Assembly (NCBI RefSeq): GCF_002479495.1
Contig: NZ_DLNQ01000001.1
Coordinates: forward strand, 75,185 to 139,184
DNA from: Brevundimonas sp. UBA7506
Lineage (GTDB): Bacteria > Pseudomonadota > Alphaproteobacteria > Caulobacterales > Caulobacteraceae
Direction of reading: 5' to 3'
Length of the DNA stretch: 64,000 nucleotides
Positions 24,209-32,461 of this stretch are shown piece after piece (position 1 is the first letter of the stretch; every line of letters begins with the position of its first letter). Both the position numbers and the translations under genes were made by a program. Under the pieces are notes generated by a model that ran no database searches, had not been told where the DNA came from, and saw only the letters and a program-made list of their open reading frames with translations.

Positions 24209-27067
24209 ATGACCCACCACGCTACCCGTGCGCGCTACGCGCTGACCCTCGGCGCCTCGCTCGGCGCCCTGACCCTCGCACTGGCCGGTGCCGCTCATGC
24301 GCAGGACGCCAGCCCGGCCGACGAACAGGACGCCACCACGGTCGACGAGATCGTCGTCACCGGCTTCCGCGCCAGCCTGCAGAACGCCCTGAACATCAAG
24401 CGCCGAGAAGCCGGCGTGGTCGACGCCATCTCGGCCGAGGACATCGCCGACTTCCCCGACACCAACCTGGCGGAATCCATCCAGCGCATTCCGGGCGTGT
24501 CGATCGACCGTGACGCCGGCGAAGGCCGCTCGATCACCGTGCGCGGCCTGAGCTCGGAGTTCACCCGCACCCGCATCAACGGCATCGAGGCCCAGGCCAC
24601 GACCGGCGCGACCGACTCCTCGGGCGGCGTGAACCGCGGCCGCGGCTTCGACTTCAACGTCTTCGCCTCGGAACTCTTCAACAACATCACGGTCCGCAAG
24701 ACCGCCTCGGCCGAGGTCGAGGAAGGCTCGCTGGGCGCCACCGTCGACCTGCGCACCGCGCGTCCGTTTGACTATCAGGGCTTCACCGCCGTCGCCTCGG
24801 TGCAGGGCGGCTACAACGACCTGTCCGAAGAGTGGAGCCCCCGCTTCGCCGGCCTGATCTCCGACACCTGGATGGACGGCAAGTTCGGCGCCCTGCTGTC
24901 GCTGGCCTACAGCGACAAGAGCTCGATCGAAGAGGGCTTCAGCTCGGTGCGCTGGGGCCCCGCCAACGGCGACAACGGCTTCCAGAACCCGGGCGCCCTG
25001 CCCGGCGGTTCAGCCGCAGCGGGCGGCCTGTTCCACCCCCGCATCCCGCGCTACGGCCGCCTGAGCCATGAGCAGGAGCGCATCGGCGCGACCCTGTCGC
25101 TGCAATGGCGCCCGTCGGATGCGACGACCATCAGCCTGGACGGTCTTTACTCCAAGCTCGATTCGACCCGGAAAGAGAACTTCCTCGAAGCCTGGTCGCT
25201 GAGCCGCAACGCCTCCCAGGGCGGCAAGCCGCAGGTCGACATCGTCGAAGCCATCGCCGACCCGAATACGGGCGAACTGGTCTATCTGCGCCTCGACGAC
25301 ATGGACATGCGCACCGAGGAACGCTTCGACATCCTCAAGAGCGAGTTCTCGCAATACACCCTGGAAGTCGAACACGACTTCTCGGACACCGTCCGCTTCC
25401 GCGGCGTGGCCGGCCGCTCCAAATCGGAGTTCGGCAACCCGCTGCAGGTCAACGCCATCATCGACCATCAGGACGGCGACGGCTGGTCGATCGACTTCCG
25501 CGAAAACCGCAACCTGCCCAAGATCGTCTATGGCTTCGACGTCACCGACGCGAACCAGTGGAAGATCACGGGCCCGGCCGGCGCCCAGCCGCTGTCGGAA
25601 CTGCGCATTCTGTCCAGCGAACAATCCAACACCTACACGACCTTCGAGGGCGGCTTCGAGTTCGACATCGATGACCGCATGACCTTCAAGGTCGGCGCCA
25701 GCTACAAGGAATACCAGTCGCAAGGCTCTGGCTATGCCCGTCAAACCAACGCCGCGCCCGCCATGCCGGCCGGGGCGACGATCGGCAGCCTGACCTATCT
25801 GCTCGACGGTTTCGGCAAGAACCTGGACCTGCCCTCGGGCTCGGCTACGGCCTGGATCTCGCCCAACCTCGACGCGATCATGAAAGCCTATGGCGCCGAC
25901 TGCCTGTGCAACACCGGTGTGGCTGGCGGCGATTTCCGTCTGCTGGGACTTGAGAACGGGTCCACGGCTCTGGGCAACTGGCGCGACGTGACCGAGAAGG
26001 ACACCGGTCTGTGGGCCCAGATGGACTGGAACACCGAATGGGCCGGCATGCCTGTTCGCGGCAACTTCGGCGCGCGCTGGGTGAACACCGAGGTCGAGGC
26101 CGCCGGCTACTCCGCCCTCAGCGGCGTGACCACCCGCGTCACCGGCGCCAACAACTATGACGACATCCTGCCGTCACTGAACCTGTCGATCGAGCCCATT
26201 GAAGACGTCATGGTTCGCTTCGGCGCGGCTCGCGTCATGTCGCGCCCGCCAGTCACCAACCTGGTGCCGGTCTTCTCGCTGAGCGCGCCGAACGCCGCCA
26301 ACCGTACGGCGTCGCTGGGCAATGTGAACCTGGACCCCTACCGCGCCGATACCTTCGACCTGTCGCTGGAGTGGTATTTCGCGCCGGAATCCCTGCTGTC
26401 CCTGGCGCTGTTCTACAAGGACATCTCCACCTATGTTCAGACCACGCAGCAGACGCTGACCTATGCGGAGCTGACGGCCATGAACCCGGCCGCCTTCCCT
26501 GCCGCCGCCGACCGTCCGCCTTCGGATCAGTATGTCTTCAGCACCCCGACCAATACGCCGGGCGGACCGCTGACGGGCTTCGAGATCAGCTATCAGCAGC
26601 CCTTCACCTTCCTGCCGGGCGCCTTCTCGAACCTGGGCGTGCAAGCCAACTTCACGCACGTCGAGTCGGAAATCGACTACTGCACCACGGCCGCCTGCAA
26701 CGTCTATGTGACGGCGAACCTGGTGAACCTGTCGCCCGACGCCTGGAACGCCACGCTGTATTACGACGACGGTCGCTTCAACGCCCGCGTCTCGGCCGCC
26801 TATCGCGACACCTATTATCAGCAGGTGCCGGGCGCCAACGGCGGCACGCGCGGCATCGCCGTCACCGGCAAGACCGAGACCCTCAGCATCGACGCCTCGG
26901 CCTCCTTCGACGTCAACGACAAGCTGGCCCTGTCAATCGAGGGCATCAACCTGACCGACGAGTTCAACCGTCAGAACCACAGCGAACTCGATGGCGTGCG
27001 TGACAGCACCTACGTCTATCACCACACAGGCCGCCAGATCTTCGTGGGCGCCCGCTACAAGTTCTGA
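24209..27067 (+). CDS. TonB-dependent receptor of the pectin locus
   Basis: The 952-residue outer-membrane protein has a signal peptide ending near AGAAHAQ, a TonB box (VDEIVVTGF), a plug domain (IPGVSIDRDAGEGRSITVRG) and a long beta-barrel that ends in an aromatic residue (GARYKF). The plug resembles the Caulobacter-type receptors for carbohydrates and their oligomers. Operators 5 and 6 upstream and its divergence from uxaC imply import of oligogalacturonides into the periplasm. A strong GGGAGGAGGA site precedes the ATG. The substrate is inferred. Confidence 0.9.
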   Translation: MTHHATRARYALTLGASLGALTLALAGAAHAQDASPADEQDATTVDEIVVTGFRASLQNALNIKRREAGVVDAISAEDIADFPDTNLAESIQRIPGVSIDRDAGEGRSITVRGLSSEFTRTRINGIEAQATTGATDSSGGVNRGRGFDFNVFASELFNNITVRKTASAEVEEGSLGATVDLRTARPFDYQGFTAVASVQGGYNDLSEEWSPRFAGLISDTWMDGKFGALLSLAYSDKSSIEEGFSSVRWGPANGDNGFQNPGALPGGSAAAGGLFHPRIPRYGRLSHEQERIGATLSLQWRPSDATTISLDGLYSKLDSTRKENFLEAWSLSRNASQGGKPQVDIVEAIADPNTGELVYLRLDDMDMRTEERFDILKSEFSQYTLEVEHDFSDTVRFRGVAGRSKSEFGNPLQVNAIIDHQDGDGWSIDFRENRNLPKIVYGFDVTDANQWKITGPAGAQPLSELRILSSEQSNTYTTFEGGFEFDIDDRMTFKVGASYKEYQSQGSGYARQTNAAPAMPAGATIGSLTYLLDGFGKNLDLPSGSATAWISPNLDAIMKAYGADCLCNTGVAGGDFRLLGLENGSTALGNWRDVTEKDTGLWAQMDWNTEWAGMPVRGNFGARWVNTEVEAAGYSALSGVTTRVTGANNYDDILPSLNLSIEPIEDVMVRFGAARVMSRPPVTNLVPVFSLSAPNAANRTASLGNVNLDPYRADTFDLSLEWYFAPESLLSLALFYKDISTYVQTTQQTLTYAELTAMNPAAFPAAADRPPSDQYVFSTPTNTPGGPLTGFEISYQQPFTFLPGAFSNLGVQANFTHVESEIDYCTTAACNVYVTANLVNLSPDAWNATLYYDDGRFNARVSAAYRDTYYQQVPGANGGTRGIAVTGKTETLSIDASASFDVNDKLALSIEGINLTDEFNRQNHSELDGVRDSTYVYHHTGRQIFVGARYKF

Positions 27068-27102
27068 TCCGACTTACATCGCACTCCTGAGCGGTGAACT
27101 TC

Positions 27103-27137
27103 GGCGCTGGCGGTCTGACCGCCAGCGCCTTCTTTTT
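27103..27137 (+). terminator. Strong intrinsic terminator after the TonB receptor
   Basis: GGCGCTGGCGGT and ACCGCCAGCGCC form a perfect 12-bp stem with a 3-base loop, followed by TTCTTTTT. It also reaches the stop of the convergent FMN reductase. Confidence 0.93.
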
Positions 27138-27684
27138 ATGTCCGGCAGTGCTCGACGAAGCCATTGATGAAGCGCGCCAGACGGCGGCGGGCGTCCTCGT
27201 CCGTCAGCTGACCGTCCGCGTCGAAGGCCGAGCCCGCGTGAGGCAGCATCATGCGCCCGCCGAACCAGGGCGCGGTTCCCAGGGTCCGCAGGACCGGCAG
27301 CCAGGCGGCCTGGCTCATCATCGTGCCGAAGGGACCGGGCGAGGCGCCCAGGACCGCCACCGGCCGCCCGCCGAACACCCGCTCGATGTCCGAGGCTGGA
27401 CGGCTGAGCCAGTCGATGGCGTTCTTGAACACGCCAGGAACGCCATTGTTGTACTCGGGCGTGAACAGCAGCAGGCCGTCGCAGTCGGCGATCAGATCCT
27501 TCAGCGCGACCACCGCCTCGGGAAGGCCCTGATCCCGCTCGACGTCGCCGTCATAGAGGGGAATCCCCCTGATCGAGCCCTCGATCAGGTCCACGCCCTC
27601 GGGCGTCATGCCCTGGGCCGCCCGCAGCAGGGCGCTGTTATAGGAGGCGGCCCGCAGGCTGCCCGACACTCCGACCAGACGCAT
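27136..27684 (-). CDS. NAD(P)H-dependent FMN reductase
   Basis: The 182-residue flavodoxin-fold protein has the FMN phosphate loop GSLRAASYNS and the second flavin motif TPEYNNGVPGVFKNAIDW. The family reduces quinones, azo dyes or chromate using NAD(P)H. Its ATG overlaps the LysR stop (ATGA), so it is co-transcribed with that regulator. With pirins and an OsmC protein across the junction, a role in redox or electrophile defence is plausible but inferred. Confidence 0.88.
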   Translation of the reverse strand: MRLVGVSGSLRAASYNSALLRAAQGMTPEGVDLIEGSIRGIPLYDGDVERDQGLPEAVVALKDLIADCDGLLLFTPEYNNGVPGVFKNAIDWLSRPASDIERVFGGRPVAVLGASPGPFGTMMSQAAWLPVLRTLGTAPWFGGRMMLPHAGSAFDADGQLTDEDARRRLARFINGFVEHCRT

Positions 27685-28622
27685 CAGTCCTTCGTCTCCG
27701 CAAAGGCATAGGGAGTCGCGCGCGGCGACGCAGGCGTTTCACCGTGAATCTGCTGCTCGGCGCAACCTTCGGCGAGGAAGTCGAGCAACAGCCGCACCGA
27801 GGGCAGCAGGCCGCGCCGCGACGGGAAGACCGCGTGGACGATCCACTTCCTGGGCCGCCAGTCCGGAAGGATGTCGATCAGCCGCCCGGCCGCCAGGTCG
27901 CCGGCCACCGCCACCGTCGGCAGCAGGGCCACGCCCAGTCCCTGACGCGCACCCTCGTGGAGCATATGCAGGTCGTCGGTCACCAGCCGCGGCGCATGAC
28001 GCACCGAGGCGGTCATCCCGTCCCTGTGGTGCAGGGCCCAGACGTGGTCGCGATGCGCCGGACCGAAGTCCAGACTGGGCCAGCCGGCCAGGTCCGCGGG
28101 GCCGGCGGGCGCCGCGAACCGCGCGATCAGGTCGGGCGCCGCGACCAGACGGTGCACGCTCTCGTCCAGCTTGCGCATGACCAGATCCGTCTGCTCCAGC
28201 GGCGGCTCGCGCACGCGGATGGCCAGGTCGAAGCCCTCGCCGATGACGTCCACCCGGCGGCTGGTGCTGTCCAGTTGCACATCGACCTCGGGATAGCGGG
28301 CCATGAAGCGGGCGATCAGCCCGCCCATCTGATAGGTCAGCAGTCCCGGCGCGCAAGCCACGCGGACCGTGCCGCAGGGCTCGGATCGGGCCCCGTCGAT
28401 CACGGCCTGCGCCGCCTCGGCCTCGACCAGCATGGCCAGACAGTGCCGGTAGTATTCCTGACCGACCTCGGTGACCGAGAAACGGCGCGACGACCGCTGG
28501 ATCAGGCGCGTGCCCAGCTGGTCCTCCAGAAAGGCGATACGTCGGCTCAGCTTGGACTTCTGCGTCCCCAGAGCCCGCGCCGCGGGGGCGAAGCCGCCGT
28601 GATCCACCACCTGGACAGCCAC
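27684..28622 (-). CDS. LysR-family regulator, apparently missing its first residues
   Basis: The HTH (AARALGTQKSKLSRRIAFLE) and effector domain (GLLTYQMGGLIARF, VDVQLDSTSRRVDVIGEGFD, ATPYAFAETKD at the end) are clearly LysR, of the CrgA-like group. Relatives normally start about ten residues before VQVVDHGGF. Here the similarity begins right at VQVV, and no ATG is available; a GTG at 28622 gives VAVQVV. The 5' end overlaps the start of the divergent pirin gene by some 24 bases, so there is no promoter space. Loss of the first helix segment may leave the protein weak or inactive. It is coupled to the FMN reductase gene. Confidence 0.78.
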   Translation of the reverse strand: MAVQVVDHGGFAPAARALGTQKSKLSRRIAFLEDQLGTRLIQRSSRRFSVTEVGQEYYRHCLAMLVEAEAAQAVIDGARSEPCGTVRVACAPGLLTYQMGGLIARFMARYPEVDVQLDSTSRRVDVIGEGFDLAIRVREPPLEQTDLVMRKLDESVHRLVAAPDLIARFAAPAGPADLAGWPSLDFGPAHRDHVWALHHRDGMTASVRHAPRLVTDDLHMLHEGARQGLGVALLPTVAVAGDLAAGRLIDILPDWRPRKWIVHAVFPSRRGLLPSVRLLLDFLAEGCAEQQIHGETPASPRATPYAFAETKD

Positions 28623-29453
28623 TGGGTCGGCGACGGCTTCCCGGTGCGCTCGCTGTTTTCCTATGACGCCGCAGGCAAGCACGTCACCCCCTTCCTGCTG
28701 CTCGACTACGCCGGCCCCTACAACTTCGAGCCGACGACCGAGCGGCGCGGCGTGGGCCAGCATCCGCACCGCGGCTTCGAGACCGTGACCATAGTCTATG
28801 ACGGCGAGGTCGAGCACCGCGACTCGACCGGTCAGGGCGGCATCATCGGCCCCGGCGACGTCCAGTGGATGACGGCGGGCGGCGGCATCCTGCACGAGGA
28901 GTTCCATTCTCCGGCCTTCTCGCGCACCGGCGGTCCGTTCCGCATGGTGCAGCTGTGGGTCAACCTGCCCGCCAGGGACAAGATGACCCGCCCCGGCTAC
29001 CAGTCGATCCTGAACGCCGACATTCCGACCGTATCCCTGCCCGACAACGCAGGCACGGCCCGGATCATCGCCGGCGCCATGGACCGCTCGAAAGGTCCGG
29101 CCAGCACCTTCACCCCCATAAATGTGTGGGACGTGCGGCTGAACCGGGACGCCGAGACGACGCTGGACCTGCCGGAAGGCCACACCGCCATGGTGGTGGT
29201 TCTGTCGGGCCACGTCACTGTCAACGGCGATCAGCCCGCCGGGTCCGCCGAGGCCCTGCTGCTGGACCGCCAGGGCGACAGCGTCACCCTGCACGCCGAT
29301 GCGGACACGACCCTGCTGATCCTGACCGGAGAGCCGATCGACGAGCCCATCGTCGGCTACGGCCCCTTCGTGATGAACAGCGAGGACGAGATCCGCACGG
29401 CGATCACGGACTTCAACAGCGGCCGCTTCGGCGACATTCCCGCCGCCGTGTGA
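28599..29453 (+). CDS. Pirin-family protein 1, short N-terminus
   Basis: The 284-residue bicupin has pirin metal ligands in GQHPHRGFETVTIVYDGEVE and ILHEEFHS. Bacterial pirins act as quercetinases or as iron-dependent redox modulators; the role here is unknown. The only start near the homologous region is GTG at 28599 (VIHHLDSHWVGDGFPVR), which leaves about ten fewer residues before HWVGDGFPVR than relatives I recall. A GGGGG run lies about ten bases upstream, inside the LysR HTH region. The gene precedes another pirin and an OsmC gene on the same strand. Confidence 0.85.
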   Translation: MIHHLDSHWVGDGFPVRSLFSYDAAGKHVTPFLLLDYAGPYNFEPTTERRGVGQHPHRGFETVTIVYDGEVEHRDSTGQGGIIGPGDVQWMTAGGGILHEEFHSPAFSRTGGPFRMVQLWVNLPARDKMTRPGYQSILNADIPTVSLPDNAGTARIIAGAMDRSKGPASTFTPINVWDVRLNRDAETTLDLPEGHTAMVVVLSGHVTVNGDQPAGSAEALLLDRQGDSVTLHADADTTLLILTGEPIDEPIVGYGPFVMNSEDEIRTAITDFNSGRFGDIPAAV

Positions 29454-29516
29454 CAAGCTGAACAACAGGCGGTCCGGCGCGTTCCCCGGACCGCCGCCCC
29501 CAATCGAGGAAACACC

Positions 29517-30413
29517 ATGATCGAACTCGTCATCGACCAGCGTCGCAAGGATCTCGGCGGCTTCGAGGTGGGGCGCGTCCTGCCCTATGCGAAGCGCCGC
29601 ATGGTCGGCCCCTTCGTCTTCTTCGACCACATGGGGCCGGTCGACATGCCAGCCGGCATCCCGCGCAGCGTCGATGTGCGCCCGCACCCGCACATCGGCA
29701 TCTCGACCCTGACCTATCTGTTCGACGGCGAAATCACGCACCGCGACAGCCTGGGCGTGCAGCAGGACATCCGCCCGGCCGAGGTCAACTGGATGACCGC
29801 CGGCAGCGGCGTGACCCATTCCGAGCGCTTCGAACGTGCCCGCATGGAAGGTCTGCGGCTGGAGGGCATCCAGGCCTGGCTGGCCCTGCCCAATGGTCAG
29901 GAAGAGATCGACCCGTCCTTCCAGCACGTCGGATCGGCCGACCTGCCCACCTGGATCGAGAACGGCGTGAAGGGGCGTCTGGTCGCCGGCGAAACCATGG
30001 GCATGAAGGCGGGGGTCAGCACCTTCTCGCCCCTGCACTACATGCATCTGGAACTGGAGCCCGGCGCCCGCTTCCAGACTCCGACCGACCATTCGGAAAG
30101 CGCGGTTTACGTCGTCCAGGGTCTGGTCGAGATCGACGACGGCAAGCCTCTGGGTCACGGCCAGATGGCGGTGTTGTCCAGGGGAGCCCCGTCGGTGATC
30201 CACGCCCTGCAACCGACCACCGTCATGGTGCTGGGCGGCGAGCCGGTGGGCGAACGCTTTATCGAATGGAACTTCGTTTCCTCGTCGAGGGACCGCATCG
30301 AACAGGCCAAGGCTGACTGGCGCGCCGGGCGCATGAAGCTGCCCGACATGGACGATCAGGAGTTCATTCCCCTGCCGCCCGATCGCCCCGATTCCGCCCC
30401 TCCGATGTCCTGA
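29517..30413 (+). CDS. Pirin-family protein 2
   Basis: The 298-residue bicupin contains the metal-site pattern [20 protein letters not shown] and [12 protein letters not shown]. It belongs to another pirin branch than the gene before it, with only the cupin motifs clearly shared. GAGGAA lies before the ATG. The 63-base gap and common direction suggest an operon with pirin 1 and the OsmC gene. The biochemical role is not known; the branch includes quercetin 2,3-dioxygenase-like proteins. Confidence 0.88.
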   Translation: MIELVIDQRRKDLGGFEVGRVLPYAKRRMVGPFVFFDHMGPVDMPAGIPRSVDVRPHPHIGISTLTYLFDGEITHRDSLGVQQDIRPAEVNWMTAGSGVTHSERFERARMEGLRLEGIQAWLALPNGQEEIDPSFQHVGSADLPTWIENGVKGRLVAGETMGMKAGVSTFSPLHYMHLELEPGARFQTPTDHSESAVYVVQGLVEIDDGKPLGHGQMAVLSRGAPSVIHALQPTTVMVLGGEPVGERFIEWNFVSSSRDRIEQAKADWRAGRMKLPDMDDQEFIPLPPDRPDSAPPMS

Positions 30414-30427
30414 CCGGAGCCCTCAAC

Positions 30428-30826
30428 ATGGCCATCGCCCACGCCCATATCGGAACCGCCCGCTACCGGACCTCGATCCGGACGGGCGGAGATTTGAAAC
30501 ACGAACTGACCGCGGACGAGCCCGAACGCCTGGGCGGCGCAGACAGCGGCCCTGCCCCGTTCGATCTGCTGATTTCGGCGCTGGGGGCGTGCACCGCCAT
30601 CACCCTGACCATGTACGCCGAGAAGAAGGGCTGGCCGCTGGAGGGCCTGGACGTCAAGTTGGAATACCGGGGCGGCGAAACCCCGCCGCGCATCGAACGC
30701 GTGCTGACGCCCGAAGGGCCTCTGGACGACGCCCAGCGCGCCCGTCTGGCCGAGGTGGCCGAGCGCACGCCCGTCACCCTGGCGATCAAGAACGGCGTGC
30801 CGGTCCACACCACCCTGGTCGCCTAG
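30428..30826 (+). CDS. OsmC-family protein lacking the second catalytic Cys
   Basis: The 132-residue protein shows the OsmC/YhfA fold, including [20 protein letters not shown] with the peroxidatic Cys and the final PVHTTL-like strand. OsmC enzymes reduce organic hydroperoxides with a Cys pair. The second Cys normally lies just before PV in the late helix; here the sequence is [10 protein letters not shown], with Thr instead. The protein may act as a one-Cys enzyme or have another function. It follows pirin 2 by 14 bases. Confidence 0.87.
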   Translation: MAIAHAHIGTARYRTSIRTGGDLKHELTADEPERLGGADSGPAPFDLLISALGACTAITLTMYAEKKGWPLEGLDVKLEYRGGETPPRIERVLTPEGPLDDAQRARLAEVAERTPVTLAIKNGVPVHTTLVA

Positions 30827-30832
30827 AGCCGC

Positions 30833-32308
30833 TCAGGTCAGGCCGGCGATCCGGCTGACGGCCGGAATGTCGAAGTGCGCTTCCAGCACCTCGGCGATCC
30901 GGTCCAGGGCACGGTCGACGCGCTCGCTCTGGTCCACCCCGTCCGACGAAGCCCCTAGATCGGCCAAGATCGCCGCCCGCGCCTCGGCCTGATCGAACAG
31001 GCCATGGACATAGAGGCCGGCGATCCGACCATCGGCCGACATCGCGCCATGCGGACGCCCCTCGATGCGGGCGAAGGGGCGGCTCGTATCCGGGCCGTCG
31101 GTCTGGCCGATGTGGATCTCATAGCCCGCGAAGGCCGCGTCAGAGGCCGCCAGCGCCCCCGTGGTCTGGCGCAGAGTCTTCTCACCGGCCAGCACGGTCT
31201 CAACGTCGAGCAAACCAAGGCCCGGCGCCGAGCCCGCCACGCCCTCGACGCCGTCAGGGTCGCTGATCATGCGGCCCAGCATCTGATAACCGCCGCAGAC
31301 GCCCAGCACCCGACCGCCGCGCCGCACGTGGGCGGCGATGTCGACGTCCCAACCCTGAGCGCGCAGGAAGGCCAGATCGGCCAACGTCGCCTTGGTCCCC
31401 GGCAGGATGATCAGGTCGGCGTCGCCCGGCAGGGCCGCCCCCGGCGGGACGAAGTCGAAGTCCACGCCCGGCTCGTGCCTTAAGGGATTGAAGTCGTCGA
31501 AATTGGCGATGCGCGACAGCATGGGCACGGCTATGCGCACGCGCCGCGCCGCCCCGCGCCCGGCGGCCCGATCCAGCACTACCGCATCCTCGGCCGGCAG
31601 GGATCGCGCATCGGCCAGCCAGGGCGCCATGCCCAGATCGGCCCAGCCGGTGCGGCGTTCGATCTCGGCTCGACCTTCATTGAACAGGGATGGATCGCCC
31701 CGGAACTTGTTGATCAGAAAGCCCTGGATCATCCCCCGGTCGCCCTCATCCAGAACGGCATGCGCGCCGACCAGGGCGGCGATGACATGGCCCCGGTCGA
31801 TGTCGCCGACCAGCACCACCGGCACATCGGCGGCGCGAGCGAAGCCCATGTTGGCGATGTCGCCGGCACGCAGATTGGTCTCCGCCGGACTGCCCGCCCC
31901 CTCGACGATGACCAGATCGGCCTCGGCCTGAAGGTGACGGAAGCTGTCGAGCACCACGTCCAGCAGAGCGGCCTTGCGGTCCTGATAGCCCGCCGCCTGC
32001 CAGACGCCCTCGACCCGGCCGCGCACGATCAGTTGAGCCCCCGTGTCGCTCTGCGGCTTCAACAGGACAGGGTTCATGTCCACGGTCGGCGGGGTGCGAC
32101 AGGCCAGGGCCTGCAGCGCCTGGGCGCGGCCGATTTCACCCACATAGCCTTCGGCGTCCGGCGCGGTGACCGCAGCGTTGTTGGACATGTTCTGCGGCTT
32201 GAACGGCCGCACCGTCAGGCCGCGATTGGCGAACAGCCGGCACAGACCCGCGACCAGCACGGACTTGCCCACGTCCGAGCCGCAGCCCTGAATCATCAGC
32301 GCCGCCAT
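30833..32308 (-). CDS. cobQ: Cobyric acid synthase
   Basis: The 491-residue enzyme has the N-terminal ATPase motif GCGSDVGKS and FKPQNMSNNAAV, and a C-terminal glutamine amidotransferase domain with the nucleophile in GVCGGYQMLGR (near residue 340) and a late YVHGLFD His. CobQ amidates four side chains of adenosyl-cobyrinate diamide in B12 synthesis. No other cob gene and no B12 riboswitch that I can recognise lies next to it, so it stands alone here. It is convergent with the OsmC gene, six bases apart. Confidence 0.95.
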   Translation of the reverse strand: MAALMIQGCGSDVGKSVLVAGLCRLFANRGLTVRPFKPQNMSNNAAVTAPDAEGYVGEIGRAQALQALACRTPPTVDMNPVLLKPQSDTGAQLIVRGRVEGVWQAAGYQDRKAALLDVVLDSFRHLQAEADLVIVEGAGSPAETNLRAGDIANMGFARAADVPVVLVGDIDRGHVIAALVGAHAVLDEGDRGMIQGFLINKFRGDPSLFNEGRAEIERRTGWADLGMAPWLADARSLPAEDAVVLDRAAGRGAARRVRIAVPMLSRIANFDDFNPLRHEPGVDFDFVPPGAALPGDADLIILPGTKATLADLAFLRAQGWDVDIAAHVRRGGRVLGVCGGYQMLGRMISDPDGVEGVAGSAPGLGLLDVETVLAGEKTLRQTTGALAASDAAFAGYEIHIGQTDGPDTSRPFARIEGRPHGAMSADGRIAGLYVHGLFDQAEARAAILADLGASSDGVDQSERVDRALDRIAEVLEAHFDIPAVSRIAGLT

Positions 32309-32461
32309 CGGCCCTCCGCGTACATCCCGTTCATCATTGGACCTAGGGCCGCGCCCTGGTCTGGGTCAACCAAAGACCGGACGCCAGCATCGCCGCGATT
32401 TGCAGAGCGCCCGCGCATGGCGTCAAATCCCCGCAGTTTTGATTCTCGGGGGCTTCCACAC

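Noticed and set aside
25908..26008. Further operator copies inside the TonB receptor gene (ACACCGGTGT and GACACCGGTCTG)
   Set aside because: They lie in coding sequence, lack the flanking bases of the six promoter copies and are explained by Asn/Asp-Thr-Gly codons.
28623..30212. Upstream extension of the LysR frame across the two pirin genes
   Set aside because: Only the last 310 codons resemble LysR; the rest is antisense to the pirins and has no ATG or family pattern, so it does not make a giant regulator.
32309..32461. Cobalamin riboswitch before cobQ
   Set aside because: I see no B12-box-like sequence or suitable hairpins in these 153 bases.
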